Positions 30,277 through 39,207 of a stretch of 64,000 nucleotides of DNA are shown here, in pieces (position 1 is the first letter of the stretch; each line of letters begins with the position of its first letter). Under the pieces are notes generated by a model. That model saw only the letters and a program-made list of their open reading frames with translations. It had not been told where the DNA came from and made no database searches. The position numbers and the translations under genes were made by a program. The DNA is taken from assembly GCA_002694745.1 (NCBI GenBank), contig NZMY01000050.1:456232-520231 (forward strand), read 5' to 3'. The DNA is from Croceicoccus sp. GTDB taxonomy: Bacteria; Pseudomonadota; Alphaproteobacteria; Sphingomonadales; Sphingomonadaceae.

Positions 30277-31113
30277 ATGAGAAACATCCTGATAGCCGCC
30301 GCCCTGTCCTTCCCTCTTGCGGTGTCCATTCCCCTTACGGTTCAGGCCGATGAGCTGATCGTGCGGGGCGACCGCCTTTTCATCCATGCCGAAGTGAACG
30401 GCCGCAAGGCCGAGGCGCTGCTCGACAGCGGTGCGGAAATGACGGTGCTCGATACACGCTTCGCGCGTGAGGCGCAGCTTGCGGAGGGCGAGGAAGTGAC
30501 CGCGCGCGGCACCGGGGCGGGCACGGTGAAGGCGCAAATCGTCGAGGGTGTCAATCTGACCGCGCTGGGACGACAGGTCGTGCTCCCCGCAGCAGCGGTC
30601 ATGGATCTGTCGGACATAGAGGCGCGCGTCGTGAAGGCGCCCGTGCCCGTCATCGTGGGCCGCGATTTGTTCGATGCGGGGCGCCTCGCCATCGATATCG
30701 AGGGAAGGCGGATCGAGTGGCTGTCCGGTGACGAGCCGATGGCGGGCGTCATGCTGCCATTGTCGGCTTCCCATGGCATCGAAACGATCCCGGTGACCTT
30801 CGGCGGTGTCGCCGCCGATGCCGACTTCGATCTCGGCAATGGAACCGGGCTATTGCTGTCCCGCGAACTGGCCGAGCGTCTGAATCTTAGGCCCGTCGGT
30901 GTAGAACCCGCAGGCGGCATCGGCGGGGCGGCCGGGCGCACGGTGGTCTATGTGCCCGAACTTACCATCGCGGGACGAAGTTTCCGTAACGTCCGGGCGC
31001 ATGTCGCGGATAATGCGCAGGTCCCGGCCAATGTCGGCGTAGGGCTGCTTCGGCAGTTCCGCATCGTCACCGATTTCCGGCAGCGCGCCGTCTGGCTCTA
31101 CCCGATCGAATAG
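30277..31113 (+). CDS. Exported retropepsin-like aspartic protease-fold protein
   Basis: A 278-aa protein with a Sec signal peptide ('LIAAALSFPLAVSIPLTVQADE'). The first half contains a clear retropepsin active-site motif, 'AEALLDSGAEMTVLD', and 'VIVGRDLFD' resembling the retropepsin G-x-D/N-hydrophobic element. The second half repeats the fold, but its equivalent motif is 'ADFDLGNGTGLLLS', with DLGN in place of DTG/DSG. A two-domain monomeric arrangement with one weakened half is therefore likely. The location is probably periplasmic. No partner is evident; it lies between katG and the EEP gene on the same strand, after the katG terminator. Confidence 0.8.
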   Translation: MRNILIAAALSFPLAVSIPLTVQADELIVRGDRLFIHAEVNGRKAEALLDSGAEMTVLDTRFAREAQLAEGEEVTARGTGAGTVKAQIVEGVNLTALGRQVVLPAAAVMDLSDIEARVVKAPVPVIVGRDLFDAGRLAIDIEGRRIEWLSGDEPMAGVMLPLSASHGIETIPVTFGGVAADADFDLGNGTGLLLSRELAERLNLRPVGVEPAGGIGGAAGRTVVYVPELTIAGRSFRNVRAHVADNAQVPANVGVGLLRQFRIVTDFRQRAVWLYPIE

Positions 31114-31187
31114 GGCGAAGCGGCACCCCGACACAATTTCTCGGAACGGTTTGCGCCCCCTGATGATTGGATGAACAGGGGGACATT

Positions 31188-32168
31188 ATGAAAAAACTCG
31201 GCATTTTCTGTCTTTTCGTTGCGATATTGCTGCTGATCGCGGTGCTCGTATCGCTTTTGCCCAGCGACGCCTGGTACGTCAGGACCATCGACATGGTGCG
31301 CGAACCGATGAGCTGGATCGCGGCGATATTGCTTATCGTTGCGGTCGTGGTGAAGGCACCGACGCGCTGGCCCACGGTCGGCGTGCTGGCGCTGGTCATC
31401 GCAATCAATGTCTGGCGCATCTGGCCCTATTCCGGCTTCGCGGAAGCGCAGGTCAGGCTGGCCAGCGGCTCCGATGCGGCGCAGGACGGGCAATGTTTCA
31501 CCGCGATGGCGGTGAATGTGAAGGTGAAGAACAAGGGCTACGCGGCCATCGCGCGGCAGATCCGCGAATATGATCCCGACGTGCTGTTCCTGATGGAAAC
31601 CGATAAGGAATGGATCGACCAGCTCGAACCGGTGCTGTCGCCCTATGGCTTTGTCCGGCGTCATCCTCAGCCGCATGCCTTCGGTCTGGTGTTCGCGACG
31701 CGCCTGCCGGTCGCCAAGGCCAATATCGTCGAGAATACCTATCGCGATACGCCCACGCTTTATGCGACGCTGGAACCGGCCGGCGCACCGCCGATCGAGT
31801 TCATCGGCCTGCACCCGAAACCGCCGCTCCCCGGCTGGAACACCGAGCAGCGCGATGAAAACATCGTCAATGCCGGCGTTCAGACCCCAGACCGTTTGCC
31901 CGATGCGCTGGTGATGGGGGATTTCAACGACGTTCCGTGGTCGCGCACGACGACTCGCTTTCGCGAGACCGGCGATTGGCGCGATCCGCGGATCGGTCGC
32001 GGCACATATGCCACTTTCCCGTCGCGCTATCTGTTCGCGGGCTGGCCGCTGGACCAGCTGATGGTGAAGGGCGATCTTGAGGTGGGGTCGTTCGCCGTAC
32101 TGCCGGACAACGGGTCGGATCACCGCGCGATGTACACGCGGGTCTGTGCCCGCCCGGCAGGCGGCTAG
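31188..32168 (+). CDS. Membrane-anchored endonuclease/exonuclease/phosphatase (EEP) family protein
   Basis: A 326-aa protein with three N-terminal membrane segments ('IFCLFVAILLLIAVLVSLL', 'MSWIAAILLIVAVVV', 'TVGVLALVIAINVW') followed by an EEP-fold domain. Catalytic motifs are 'DVLFLMETDKEW' (metal Glu), 'GLHPKPP', 'ALVMGDFNDVPWS' and the C-terminal 'GSDHRAMY'. The ATG at 31188 is preceded by GGGGGA four bases upstream; the track's TTG start is seven codons earlier. The catalytic domain likely faces the periplasm. The substrate may be a phosphodiester, phosphoester or lipid. The stop codon overlaps the convergent GH97 stop within CTAG. Confidence 0.85.
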   Translation: MKKLGIFCLFVAILLLIAVLVSLLPSDAWYVRTIDMVREPMSWIAAILLIVAVVVKAPTRWPTVGVLALVIAINVWRIWPYSGFAEAQVRLASGSDAAQDGQCFTAMAVNVKVKNKGYAAIARQIREYDPDVLFLMETDKEWIDQLEPVLSPYGFVRRHPQPHAFGLVFATRLPVAKANIVENTYRDTPTLYATLEPAGAPPIEFIGLHPKPPLPGWNTEQRDENIVNAGVQTPDRLPDALVMGDFNDVPWSRTTTRFRETGDWRDPRIGRGTYATFPSRYLFAGWPLDQLMVKGDLEVGSFAVLPDNGSDHRAMYTRVCARPAGG

Positions 32169-34207
32169 TCCAACGGCTGCAATCTGATCGCCGCGCCGCC
32201 GCCGGGGGCCAGCCAGATCGACATGCTGTCGCCCGCCTTCACCGTGCGGTTGTCATAGGCGATGCGGTGGCGCGCTTCGGTTTCATAGGTCGCGCCTTCG
32301 CCGTCCTTCCAGATGGTGGCCTTGTACATTTTGCCGGGCGTCAGGAAATCGAAGTCGAGCGCGACCTCGCGCGCGGTCGCGTCGTTGACGCCGCCGACGT
32401 ACCAGTCTTCACTGTTGCGGTCCTTGCGCGCGAAGATGGCGTAATCGCCCACTTCGCCCGCGATCAGGTGGCTCTCGGCCCAGTCGGCGGGGACGGCCCT
32501 GATGAATTCCAGTTCGCGCGGATGCTCGGCCAGGCTCTCGATGAAATCGGCCGCCATCTGGATGGGCGAATAGATCGCCAGATACAGCCCCAGCTGCTTT
32601 GCCAGCGTCGAGGCGAGGGGGACGTCCTTGTCGCCTTTCAGGCTTAGCACGCCGGGCGTGAAATCCATCGGCCCGGCCAGCATGCGCGTATAGACCAGCG
32701 TCGGTTCGTGGTCCGGTCCGTTGTTGAACGGACCCCACGCGTTATACTCCATGCCGCGCGCACCTTCGCGGGCGACCCAGTTGGGATAGGTGCGGCGAAG
32801 GCCCGTATCCTTCACCGGCTCGTGCGGATTGACCGCGACGCGGTTCTTCGCGGCTTCTTCCACCACGCGCAGATGATGCTGCACCTGCCGCTGGCCGTCG
32901 TGCCATTCCATGACCTGCCCCTCGCAGGGGAGCGCAATATCGGCATTGCACGAGATGATGCCGCCCGCGTCCGCGACATAGCCGGTCTTGACGACATCGA
33001 CGCCCAGCCTGCCGTACAGCGCCATCGCGTCGGCGAGTTGCGCCTCGTAATTCGCGATATTGCCGCCGGTTTCGTGGTGGCCGATCAGGTGGACGCCCTT
33101 TTCCTTTGCATAGGCGGCAAGGCCTTCCAGATCGAAATCGGGATAGGCCTTGGTAAAGCTGAAGTCGCGGCCATTACCGAACCAGATGCCGTCCCAGCCG
33201 TAATCCCAGCCTTCGACCAGCACGCCGCGAAAGCCGTTCTTCGCGGCGAAATCGATATAGTCCTTGGTCCGCTCGGTCGTCGCGCCGTGACGGTCGCCCT
33301 GCGCCCATGTCCAGCGGTTCGAGATCATGCCCCACCAGATGCCGATATATTTCGCAGGCTCGAACCAGGATACATCGCCAAGCTTGTTGGGTTCGTTGAG
33401 GTTCAGCTCGAGATCGTTCTCGACCAGTCCCGCCGCGTCGTCGGCGATGCGGATGCTGCGCCACGGCGTATGGAACGCGCCGGTGCGCACCACCTTCGCC
33501 CCGCGCGAGGACGGCGCCAGATGCGCGCGGAAGCGGCGGTCCTGCAGGCGCTGCAGCCACATGCCCGAATAATCGACCAGCGCCGCTTCGTGGAACGACA
33601 GATGGGTTCCGTCCTCAAGCCGCATGGTTATCGGCGTATGCGCCATCGACACGCCCTCGATCGGCGTATTCGAATAGAGATATTCGTAACGGTTCCAGTC
33701 GCCCGCCGGGATCCACCACGCCGTGCCTTCCGGCGCGATGGTGAACTCGGTCAGTTCCTCGGCGATGTTCGTCACCGGATGGTCGGCCCGGTCCGCGAAT
33801 TCATAGCGGAAACCGATGCCGTCATCGAACACGCGCATGCGCAGGGTAAAGCCGCGCGGGGTGTCGTCCTTCTCCGCGAAGGTCACGGCCAGTTCGTTGT
33901 GCCGGTCGGTGACGAATTGCCGCTCGCCCCACGGCTGTTCCCAGCGCGTGTCGGCGCTGTCGGTCGTTTCGCCGGTAATGGCGAGGTTGCGGCGTAGCGG
34001 GTCCTCGTCGGTGAAGTTGAAACCCAGTTGCGACCGCGCGATCAGAACCTTTCCGTCGCGCATCACCTCGTAGAACGGCTTGCCTTCCTCGTCCGCGTCA
34101 ACCGTCACGCTGATGCGTCCGTCGGGCGAGGCGACCGTGCCCGCCAGGGCCGAGGCAGGAAGGGCGGTGGCGGCCAGCAGGGCCGCGGCGAAAAGGCGAA
34201 TGGTCAT
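32165..34207 (-). CDS. Exported GH97 alpha-glucosidase (SusB-like)
   Basis: A 680-aa glycoside hydrolase family 97 enzyme with a Sec signal peptide ('LFAAALLAATALPASALAG'), predicted periplasmic. N-terminal beta-super-sandwich ('SPDGRISVTVDADEEGKPFYEV'), central (beta/alpha)8 barrel ('NGFRGVLVEGWDYGWDG', 'HLIGHHETGGNI', 'AVNPHEPVKDTGLRRTYPN', 'REGARGMEYNAWGPFNN') and C-terminal beta domain are all visible. The family releases glucose from maltodextrins. Its ATG overlaps the stop of the upstream GH13 gene as ATGA, so it is the last gene of the halogenase-GH13-GH13-GH97 operon. Confidence 0.93.
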   Translation of the reverse strand: MTIRLFAAALLAATALPASALAGTVASPDGRISVTVDADEEGKPFYEVMRDGKVLIARSQLGFNFTDEDPLRRNLAITGETTDSADTRWEQPWGERQFVTDRHNELAVTFAEKDDTPRGFTLRMRVFDDGIGFRYEFADRADHPVTNIAEELTEFTIAPEGTAWWIPAGDWNRYEYLYSNTPIEGVSMAHTPITMRLEDGTHLSFHEAALVDYSGMWLQRLQDRRFRAHLAPSSRGAKVVRTGAFHTPWRSIRIADDAAGLVENDLELNLNEPNKLGDVSWFEPAKYIGIWWGMISNRWTWAQGDRHGATTERTKDYIDFAAKNGFRGVLVEGWDYGWDGIWFGNGRDFSFTKAYPDFDLEGLAAYAKEKGVHLIGHHETGGNIANYEAQLADAMALYGRLGVDVVKTGYVADAGGIISCNADIALPCEGQVMEWHDGQRQVQHHLRVVEEAAKNRVAVNPHEPVKDTGLRRTYPNWVAREGARGMEYNAWGPFNNGPDHEPTLVYTRMLAGPMDFTPGVLSLKGDKDVPLASTLAKQLGLYLAIYSPIQMAADFIESLAEHPRELEFIRAVPADWAESHLIAGEVGDYAIFARKDRNSEDWYVGGVNDATAREVALDFDFLTPGKMYKATIWKDGEGATYETEARHRIAYDNRTVKAGDSMSIWLAPGGGAAIRLQPLD

Positions 34208-35784
34208 AGCTTGGCAATCCGGACAGCAAAGGGGGGAAGTTCATCTGCATCGGCACCGTTCAGCGCCAGCAGGGTTTGCGCGCTCGCGGGCAATTCGGGC
34301 GCCGTTATGGTTTCCGCGGAGAGGTTGAAGGCGCAGGAGATCCGCTCTTCGCTGGTTTCGCGAATGAAGGTCAGCAAAGGTCCATCCGCACGGCAATCCG
34401 CGACCGCCCCGTGATGCAGCGCCGGATGCGCAACGCGCAGCGCGATCATGGCGCGGGTGTGGTGCAGCAGCGAATTCGCGTCTTCCTCCTGCGCCTCGAC
34501 CGAGCGGGCGAGATTGGCGTCTCCAAATGGCAGCCAGGGCGTGTCCGAGCCAAAGCCGCCCTGCGCCGTCCACGGCATCGGCGTGCGCGCACCGTCGCGC
34601 GACAGGGTCAGGGGCCAGTTGGCAATCGCCTCGGGGTCCTGCAACTGGTGGTACGGGATATCGACCTGCTCCAGCCCCAGTTCCTCGCCGTTATAGAGGA
34701 TGATATTGCCGCGCATCGCCGCCAGCAGCGCCATCTTCATTCGCGCGAATTCCGCCTTGTGCTCGGGCGGGGCCCAGCGCGAGATCGCTCGCGGCGCGTC
34801 ATGGTTCTCGAAAGCGAAACTGGGCCAGTTGCCATCGGGCGCATCGGGCCACTGCGTGATCGCCTTGCACACCAGTTCGGGCGTCAGCGCATCGGCATAA
34901 AGGAAGTCGAAGCCATAGGTGGAATTGAGATGCGCGTTCCCGGCGGTGAAGGCGCGCATTTCCTCTTCGACGCCTTCGCCGCCCACTTCGGCCACGGTGA
35001 AGGTCGCGTCGTATCGATCGGTGAGGGCGCGAATGCGGCGGATGAAGGCCGGGATCTCGGGATGCGACTGGTTGTGGACCCGCAATTGGTAATCGAACGG
35101 GCGCGTGCGCGGCTTGCCGTTGCAGGGCGCGGGCGGATTGTCGCGGAAAGCGGGATCGTGCATCGCGAAATTGAGCGCGTCGATGCGGAACCCGTCGACC
35201 CCGCGATCCAGCCAGAATTGCGCGACGGCCAGCAGCGCGTCCTGAACATCGGGATTGTGGCCGTTCAGCTGCGGCTGGCTGGAGAGGAAATTGTGCAGGT
35301 AATATTGCCCGCGCCGCGCATCCCAAGTCCATGCCGGGCCGCCGAACACGGATTGCCAGTTGGAAGGGGGCGATCCGTCGGCCTTGGGATCGGCCCAGAC
35401 ATACCAGTCCGCCTTTGGATTGTCGCGGCTCGAACGGCTTTCGACGAACCACGGGTGCTCGTCCGAACTGTGCGAATAGACCTGGTCGATCAGGACCTTG
35501 AGGTTCAGCTGATGCGCGCGGGCGACCAGCGCGTCGAAATCGGCGAGCGTGCCGAAAATCGGATCGACATCGCGGTAATCCACCACGTCATAGCCGAAAT
35601 CCTTCATCGGCGAAGTGAAGAAGGGCGATATCCAGATCGCGTCCACGCCTAGAGAAGCGACGTGCGGCAGGCGCTGGGTGATGCCCGGCAGGTCGCCGAT
35701 GCCATCGCCGTTCGCATCCATGAAGCTGCGCGGATAGATCTGGTAGATGGCGGCGCCGCGCCACCACGGAAAATTGTCTGTCAT
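34204..35784 (-). CDS. Cytoplasmic GH13 alpha-glucosidase
   Basis: A 526-aa GH13 enzyme without a signal peptide, thus cytoplasmic. It starts 'WWRGAAIYQIYPRSFMDANG', typical of the oligo-1,6-glucosidase/alpha-glucosidase subfamilies. The catalytic nucleophile is in 'GVDGFRIDALNF', the acid/base in 'TVAEVGGEG', and the transition-state Asp in 'FENHDAPR'. Its role would be hydrolysis of imported maltose and maltodextrins to glucose. It is translationally coupled on both sides: its start overlaps the stop of the GH13 lipoprotein gene, and its stop overlaps the GH97 start. Linkage specificity (alpha-1,4 versus alpha-1,6) is not certain. Confidence 0.93.
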   Translation of the reverse strand: MTDNFPWWRGAAIYQIYPRSFMDANGDGIGDLPGITQRLPHVASLGVDAIWISPFFTSPMKDFGYDVVDYRDVDPIFGTLADFDALVARAHQLNLKVLIDQVYSHSSDEHPWFVESRSSRDNPKADWYVWADPKADGSPPSNWQSVFGGPAWTWDARRGQYYLHNFLSSQPQLNGHNPDVQDALLAVAQFWLDRGVDGFRIDALNFAMHDPAFRDNPPAPCNGKPRTRPFDYQLRVHNQSHPEIPAFIRRIRALTDRYDATFTVAEVGGEGVEEEMRAFTAGNAHLNSTYGFDFLYADALTPELVCKAITQWPDAPDGNWPSFAFENHDAPRAISRWAPPEHKAEFARMKMALLAAMRGNIILYNGEELGLEQVDIPYHQLQDPEAIANWPLTLSRDGARTPMPWTAQGGFGSDTPWLPFGDANLARSVEAQEEDANSLLHHTRAMIALRVAHPALHHGAVADCRADGPLLTFIRETSEERISCAFNLSAETITAPELPASAQTLLALNGADADELPPFAVRIAKL

Positions 35785-37613
35785 TGCGAAACCTTGTCGG
35801 CGCGGCAGATCGCCCAGCCGAATGGTGGAAGGGAAAAGCGGGCCGATCCGGGTGCGCTGGCCGCGGCGGGGCAGCTGCCCGCCAGCGTTTCCAGCGTCTG
35901 CACTCGCGAATCGATCACGACATTGCGGGTGATGGGCGCGTCCGACGTGTTGAACGCCAGCACATATTCGCGCCCCGTTTCCGGATCGAAGCGCGAGACA
36001 GCGAACAGCCCCGGCTCCTGTTCGTAAGCGCGCACCATCTGGCGGCCGCGCGACAGGGCAGGGTGCGCGCTGCGGATAGCGGAGAATTGCGCGATCAGGC
36101 GGTAGAGCGGATGGTCAGGGTCGAAATTGGCCTCTGCCGTGGTCGCATCGGTGCCGATCAGCGCGTTGTCGTTATAGACGGCGGTCCGGCTGGCAAACAT
36201 ATCCTCGCGCGCAAGCTGGTCGTTGCCGTCGCCGACGAAGCCTTGCTCGTCGCCGTAATAGATGACCGGCGATCCGCGCAGCGTCAGCATCATCGCATGG
36301 CCCAGCATCACGCGGGCGAGCAGTTCGTCCTGCCCGATCTGCGGCATATCCTCGCGCAGCAGGGTCGAAAAGCGGCCCATGTCGTGATTGCCAAGGAAGG
36401 TCGGCAGGTTCAGCGCCGCTTCGTCTCCGCCTTCGTAGAGCACGTCGCCGTCGAACAGTTCGTTGAGGATGACTGTGCCCTTGCCGCGTCCCAATGCCTC
36501 GCGCATCGAGGACTGGAAGGCGAAATCGAGCACGGCGGGCAGGCCGTCGCGGCGGGTATATTGCGCGATATAGCCGTTGGCGGGCACGTCCTTGTAGACT
36601 TCGCCGAACATGTGGAAATTGGGAATACCGCGGGCGCGGGCACGGGCCTGCATGGCGGGGACGAATGCCTGCCAGAATCCGGGATCGACATGGCGCGCGG
36701 TGTCGATGCGGAACCCGTCGATGCCGAAGTCGTCGATCCACGATCCATAGATGTCGATCATGCCCTGCCGCACGCGCGGATGTTCGGTGAACAGATCGTC
36801 CAGACCCACGAAATCGCCGAAGCGGCTGTCCTCGCCGGTAAATGTCGAATTGCCGCGATTGTGATAATAGACCGGATCGTTGAGCCACGCCGGGACCTTC
36901 ACCTCCTCCTCGCCCGCCGGGACATAGGGGGTGTAGGCGAAGGACGGGTCGGTCAGCCTGGCGAAATTGGCCTCGCTGCTGTCGGTGTCGCCCATGAATC
37001 CGGGGTTGATCGCTTCGCCGTTGGGGCCGCCTTTCGTCGAATAGGGAAAATCGGCGCGGCTGCGATAGAGATAGTCGTTCGCTTCGCCTTCGCGGTAGCG
37101 GATGACATCGGCGGTGTGGTTGGTGATGATGTCCATATAGACCTTCATCCCGCGCGCATGGGCCGCGTCGACGAAGGCACGGAATTCCTCGCGCGTGCCG
37201 AAATGGCTGTCGGGCCGCGTGAAATCGGTCACCCAGTAACCGTGATAGCCCGCGCTTTCGTCGCCCACCGGTCCTTGCACGACCTTGTTCTGGAAGATCG
37301 GCGCGAACCAGATCGCGGTGATCCCCATGCCCTGCAGGTAATCGAGCCTTTCGGTCAGGCCTTTCAGGTCGCCGCCGTGGAAATAGCCCTTGGCTGCGGG
37401 ATCATATCCCGTGGCCAGCCGGTCGCCGGTAAGGCCGCCGCGATCGTTGGCAGGATCGCCATTCTCGAACCGGTCGGGCAGCACGAAATAGACCACTTCC
37501 TCCGAAGGCGCGCGCTCGCGGAACGCCTCGGAAGCCGGCTGTGCCTGCACCGAGGCGCAGGCCGACAGGGCGAGGCCGGATATGGCGGCGAGCACGGGGA
37601 ATATGCGTGTCAT
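35781..37613 (-). CDS. GH13 alpha-amylase-type lipoprotein
   Basis: A 610-aa GH13 enzyme with a lipoprotein signal and lipobox ('LALSACAS'), so anchored to the outer or inner membrane facing the periplasm or surface. The catalytic set is intact: 'GIDGFRIDTARHV' (nucleophile), 'FHMFGEVYKD' (acid/base), 'TFLGNHDMGRF' (Asp). It has the cyclomaltodextrinase/neopullulanase-like long loop region 'YYHNRGNSTFTGEDS' and 'GLDDLFTEHP'. It probably cuts starch fragments to maltodextrins near the TonB receptor. It overlaps the halogenase-like gene upstream and the GH13 gene downstream by four bases each. Confidence 0.93.
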   Translation of the reverse strand: MTRIFPVLAAISGLALSACASVQAQPASEAFRERAPSEEVVYFVLPDRFENGDPANDRGGLTGDRLATGYDPAAKGYFHGGDLKGLTERLDYLQGMGITAIWFAPIFQNKVVQGPVGDESAGYHGYWVTDFTRPDSHFGTREEFRAFVDAAHARGMKVYMDIITNHTADVIRYREGEANDYLYRSRADFPYSTKGGPNGEAINPGFMGDTDSSEANFARLTDPSFAYTPYVPAGEEEVKVPAWLNDPVYYHNRGNSTFTGEDSRFGDFVGLDDLFTEHPRVRQGMIDIYGSWIDDFGIDGFRIDTARHVDPGFWQAFVPAMQARARARGIPNFHMFGEVYKDVPANGYIAQYTRRDGLPAVLDFAFQSSMREALGRGKGTVILNELFDGDVLYEGGDEAALNLPTFLGNHDMGRFSTLLREDMPQIGQDELLARVMLGHAMMLTLRGSPVIYYGDEQGFVGDGNDQLAREDMFASRTAVYNDNALIGTDATTAEANFDPDHPLYRLIAQFSAIRSAHPALSRGRQMVRAYEQEPGLFAVSRFDPETGREYVLAFNTSDAPITRNVVIDSRVQTLETLAGSCPAAASAPGSARFSLPPFGWAICRADKVSQ

Positions 37614-39115
37614 GCGGGTTCCTTGGCGCGGCCGTTGATGAAGTCCTGCAGGAAGTCGATGTGTCGCGGCATGGCGCGCACCTGTTCGACAAGCGCAGCC
37701 TCGGTTCCCTGCATCAGGTCGCGCAATTGCGCTTCGTCCAGCGTGTCGGCGATGGGGTTATGGCCCTGCGCCTCGACGCCTTGGCCGGCGAAGACCTGGA
37801 ACCACGCAACTTCGGTGAACAGTTCTTCGTGCTCGCGGTGGATGAAGCCGGTGTCGCGCCACAGCGCGATCTTGTCGGTCAGCGTGGAGGGTAGCGGCAT
37901 GGTGCGGACCGCGTCCCAGAACGGCTCGCCGTGCCGTTCGTTCGCGGTGTAGTGCAGGATCAGGAAGTCGCGGATGCGAGTCCATTCGAAATCGGCCTGC
38001 GCGTTGAAATGGCTTATCGCGGCCTCGCTGGGCCGGCCGTCGGGCAGCAGGGCGAGGAAGCGGCTGATCGCGCTCTGGATCAGATGGATGCTGGTCGATT
38101 CCAGCGGCTCCATGAAACCGGCGGCAAGGCCGAGCGCGAGGCAGTTGCGGTTCCAGTGCTTGCGCCGCTTGCCCGTCGTAAAGCGGATCGGACGGGGATC
38201 GGCCTGCGTCGCGCCGTCGAGATTGGCCAGCAGCATTTCCGCAGCCTCGTCATCCGGTAGATGGGCAGAGGAATAGACCAGCCCGTTGCCGATCCGGTGC
38301 TGCAATGGAATGCGCCACTGCCACCCCGCCTTGCGCGCGATGGATTTGGTGTAGGGCGTGAAATCCCCGCCGCCCTCGCAAGGCACGGCCATCGCGCGGT
38401 CGCAAGGCAGGTAATTCGACCAGTCGTCGAAGCCGGTCTCAAGCGCCCCTTCGATCAGCAGTCCGCGAAATCCTGTGCAGTCGATGAAGAAGTCCGCCGC
38501 CAGCACCCGCCCATCGTCCAGCGTGATCGAGGCGATGTCGCCGCTTCCCCCGTCGCGGTCGACCGATGCCATGGTGCCTTCGTGCCGCTCCACGCCCCGC
38601 GCTTCGGCATGGCGGCGCAGCAGCGCGGCATAGAGACCGGCGTCGAAGTGATAGGCATATGGCATTTCCGCCCCGGCGGAGGTCCGCCCGCGCTGCATCC
38701 GCATGGTGCGCGCGGCCAGCTCGTTCAGCGAATAGCGTTGCAGCGGCTTTGCGAAACCCAGTTGCCGGGCACGCAGCCAGTAATGCTGGAACGGCAGCAG
38801 ACCGATACCGCGTCCGATCTGGCCGAACGCATGCATATAGCTGTGCCCGTCACGCAGCCAGCCGTCGAATTCGATCCCCAGCTTGAAGCTGCCGCGCGTT
38901 TCGCGCAGGAATTCCGCCTCGTCCAAGCCGATCGCGCTGTTGAACAGGTGGATCTGCGGGATCGTCGCCTCGCCAACGCCCACGGTGCCGATTGCATCGC
39001 TTTCGACCAGCACGATCCGGTGTCCGGCGGCAAAGCGGGAGAGGGCGGCCGCCGCCATCCAGCCGGCGGTTCCGCCGCCCGCGATCAGGATCGTAGGTTG
39101 CTGTGTATCGTCCAT
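37610..39115 (-). CDS. Flavin-dependent tryptophan halogenase-like protein
   Basis: A 501-aa flavoprotein of the tryptophan halogenase family. It has the N-terminal FAD motif 'IAGGGTAGWMAAAAL', the catalytic Lys context 'GSFKLGIEFDGW', the halogenase signature 'GWQWRIPLQ' (WxWxIP) and 'FMEPLESTSIHLIQ', where the catalytic Glu lies. The motif set suggests a working halogenase or a close relative, but the locus makes no tryptophan-derived product. It is embedded in the maltodextrin operon, just after the TonB receptor and overlapping the GH13 lipoprotein gene. Such genes recur beside TonB receptors in Caulobacterales and Sphingomonadales (recollection); their role there is unclear. No flavin reductase is visible in the window. 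Confidence 0.9.
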   Translation of the reverse strand: MDDTQQPTILIAGGGTAGWMAAAALSRFAAGHRIVLVESDAIGTVGVGEATIPQIHLFNSAIGLDEAEFLRETRGSFKLGIEFDGWLRDGHSYMHAFGQIGRGIGLLPFQHYWLRARQLGFAKPLQRYSLNELAARTMRMQRGRTSAGAEMPYAYHFDAGLYAALLRRHAEARGVERHEGTMASVDRDGGSGDIASITLDDGRVLAADFFIDCTGFRGLLIEGALETGFDDWSNYLPCDRAMAVPCEGGGDFTPYTKSIARKAGWQWRIPLQHRIGNGLVYSSAHLPDDEAAEMLLANLDGATQADPRPIRFTTGKRRKHWNRNCLALGLAAGFMEPLESTSIHLIQSAISRFLALLPDGRPSEAAISHFNAQADFEWTRIRDFLILHYTANERHGEPFWDAVRTMPLPSTLTDKIALWRDTGFIHREHEELFTEVAWFQVFAGQGVEAQGHNPIADTLDEAQLRDLMQGTEAALVEQVRAMPRHIDFLQDFINGRAKEPA

Positions 39116-39153
39116 GGCCCTGCTCGCTCCGTTAGGTCAGCCTAGCAGCTCGG

Positions 39154-39192
39154 TTCCGGCCGGGCCCTGAGGGAGAGCAGACCCGGCCGGAA
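39154..39192. terminator. Strong hairpin between TonB receptor and halogenase-like gene
   Basis: The arms TTCCGGCCGGG and CCCGGCCGGAA pair perfectly over 11 bases around a 17-base loop. It lies in the 92-base gap after the receptor stop. There is no T-run on the minus strand, so it is more likely an mRNA-stabilising or attenuating element that sets receptor expression above that of the enzymes than a full terminator. Confidence 0.6.
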
Positions 39193-39207
39193 TGGAGAAA
39201 CCGCTGA

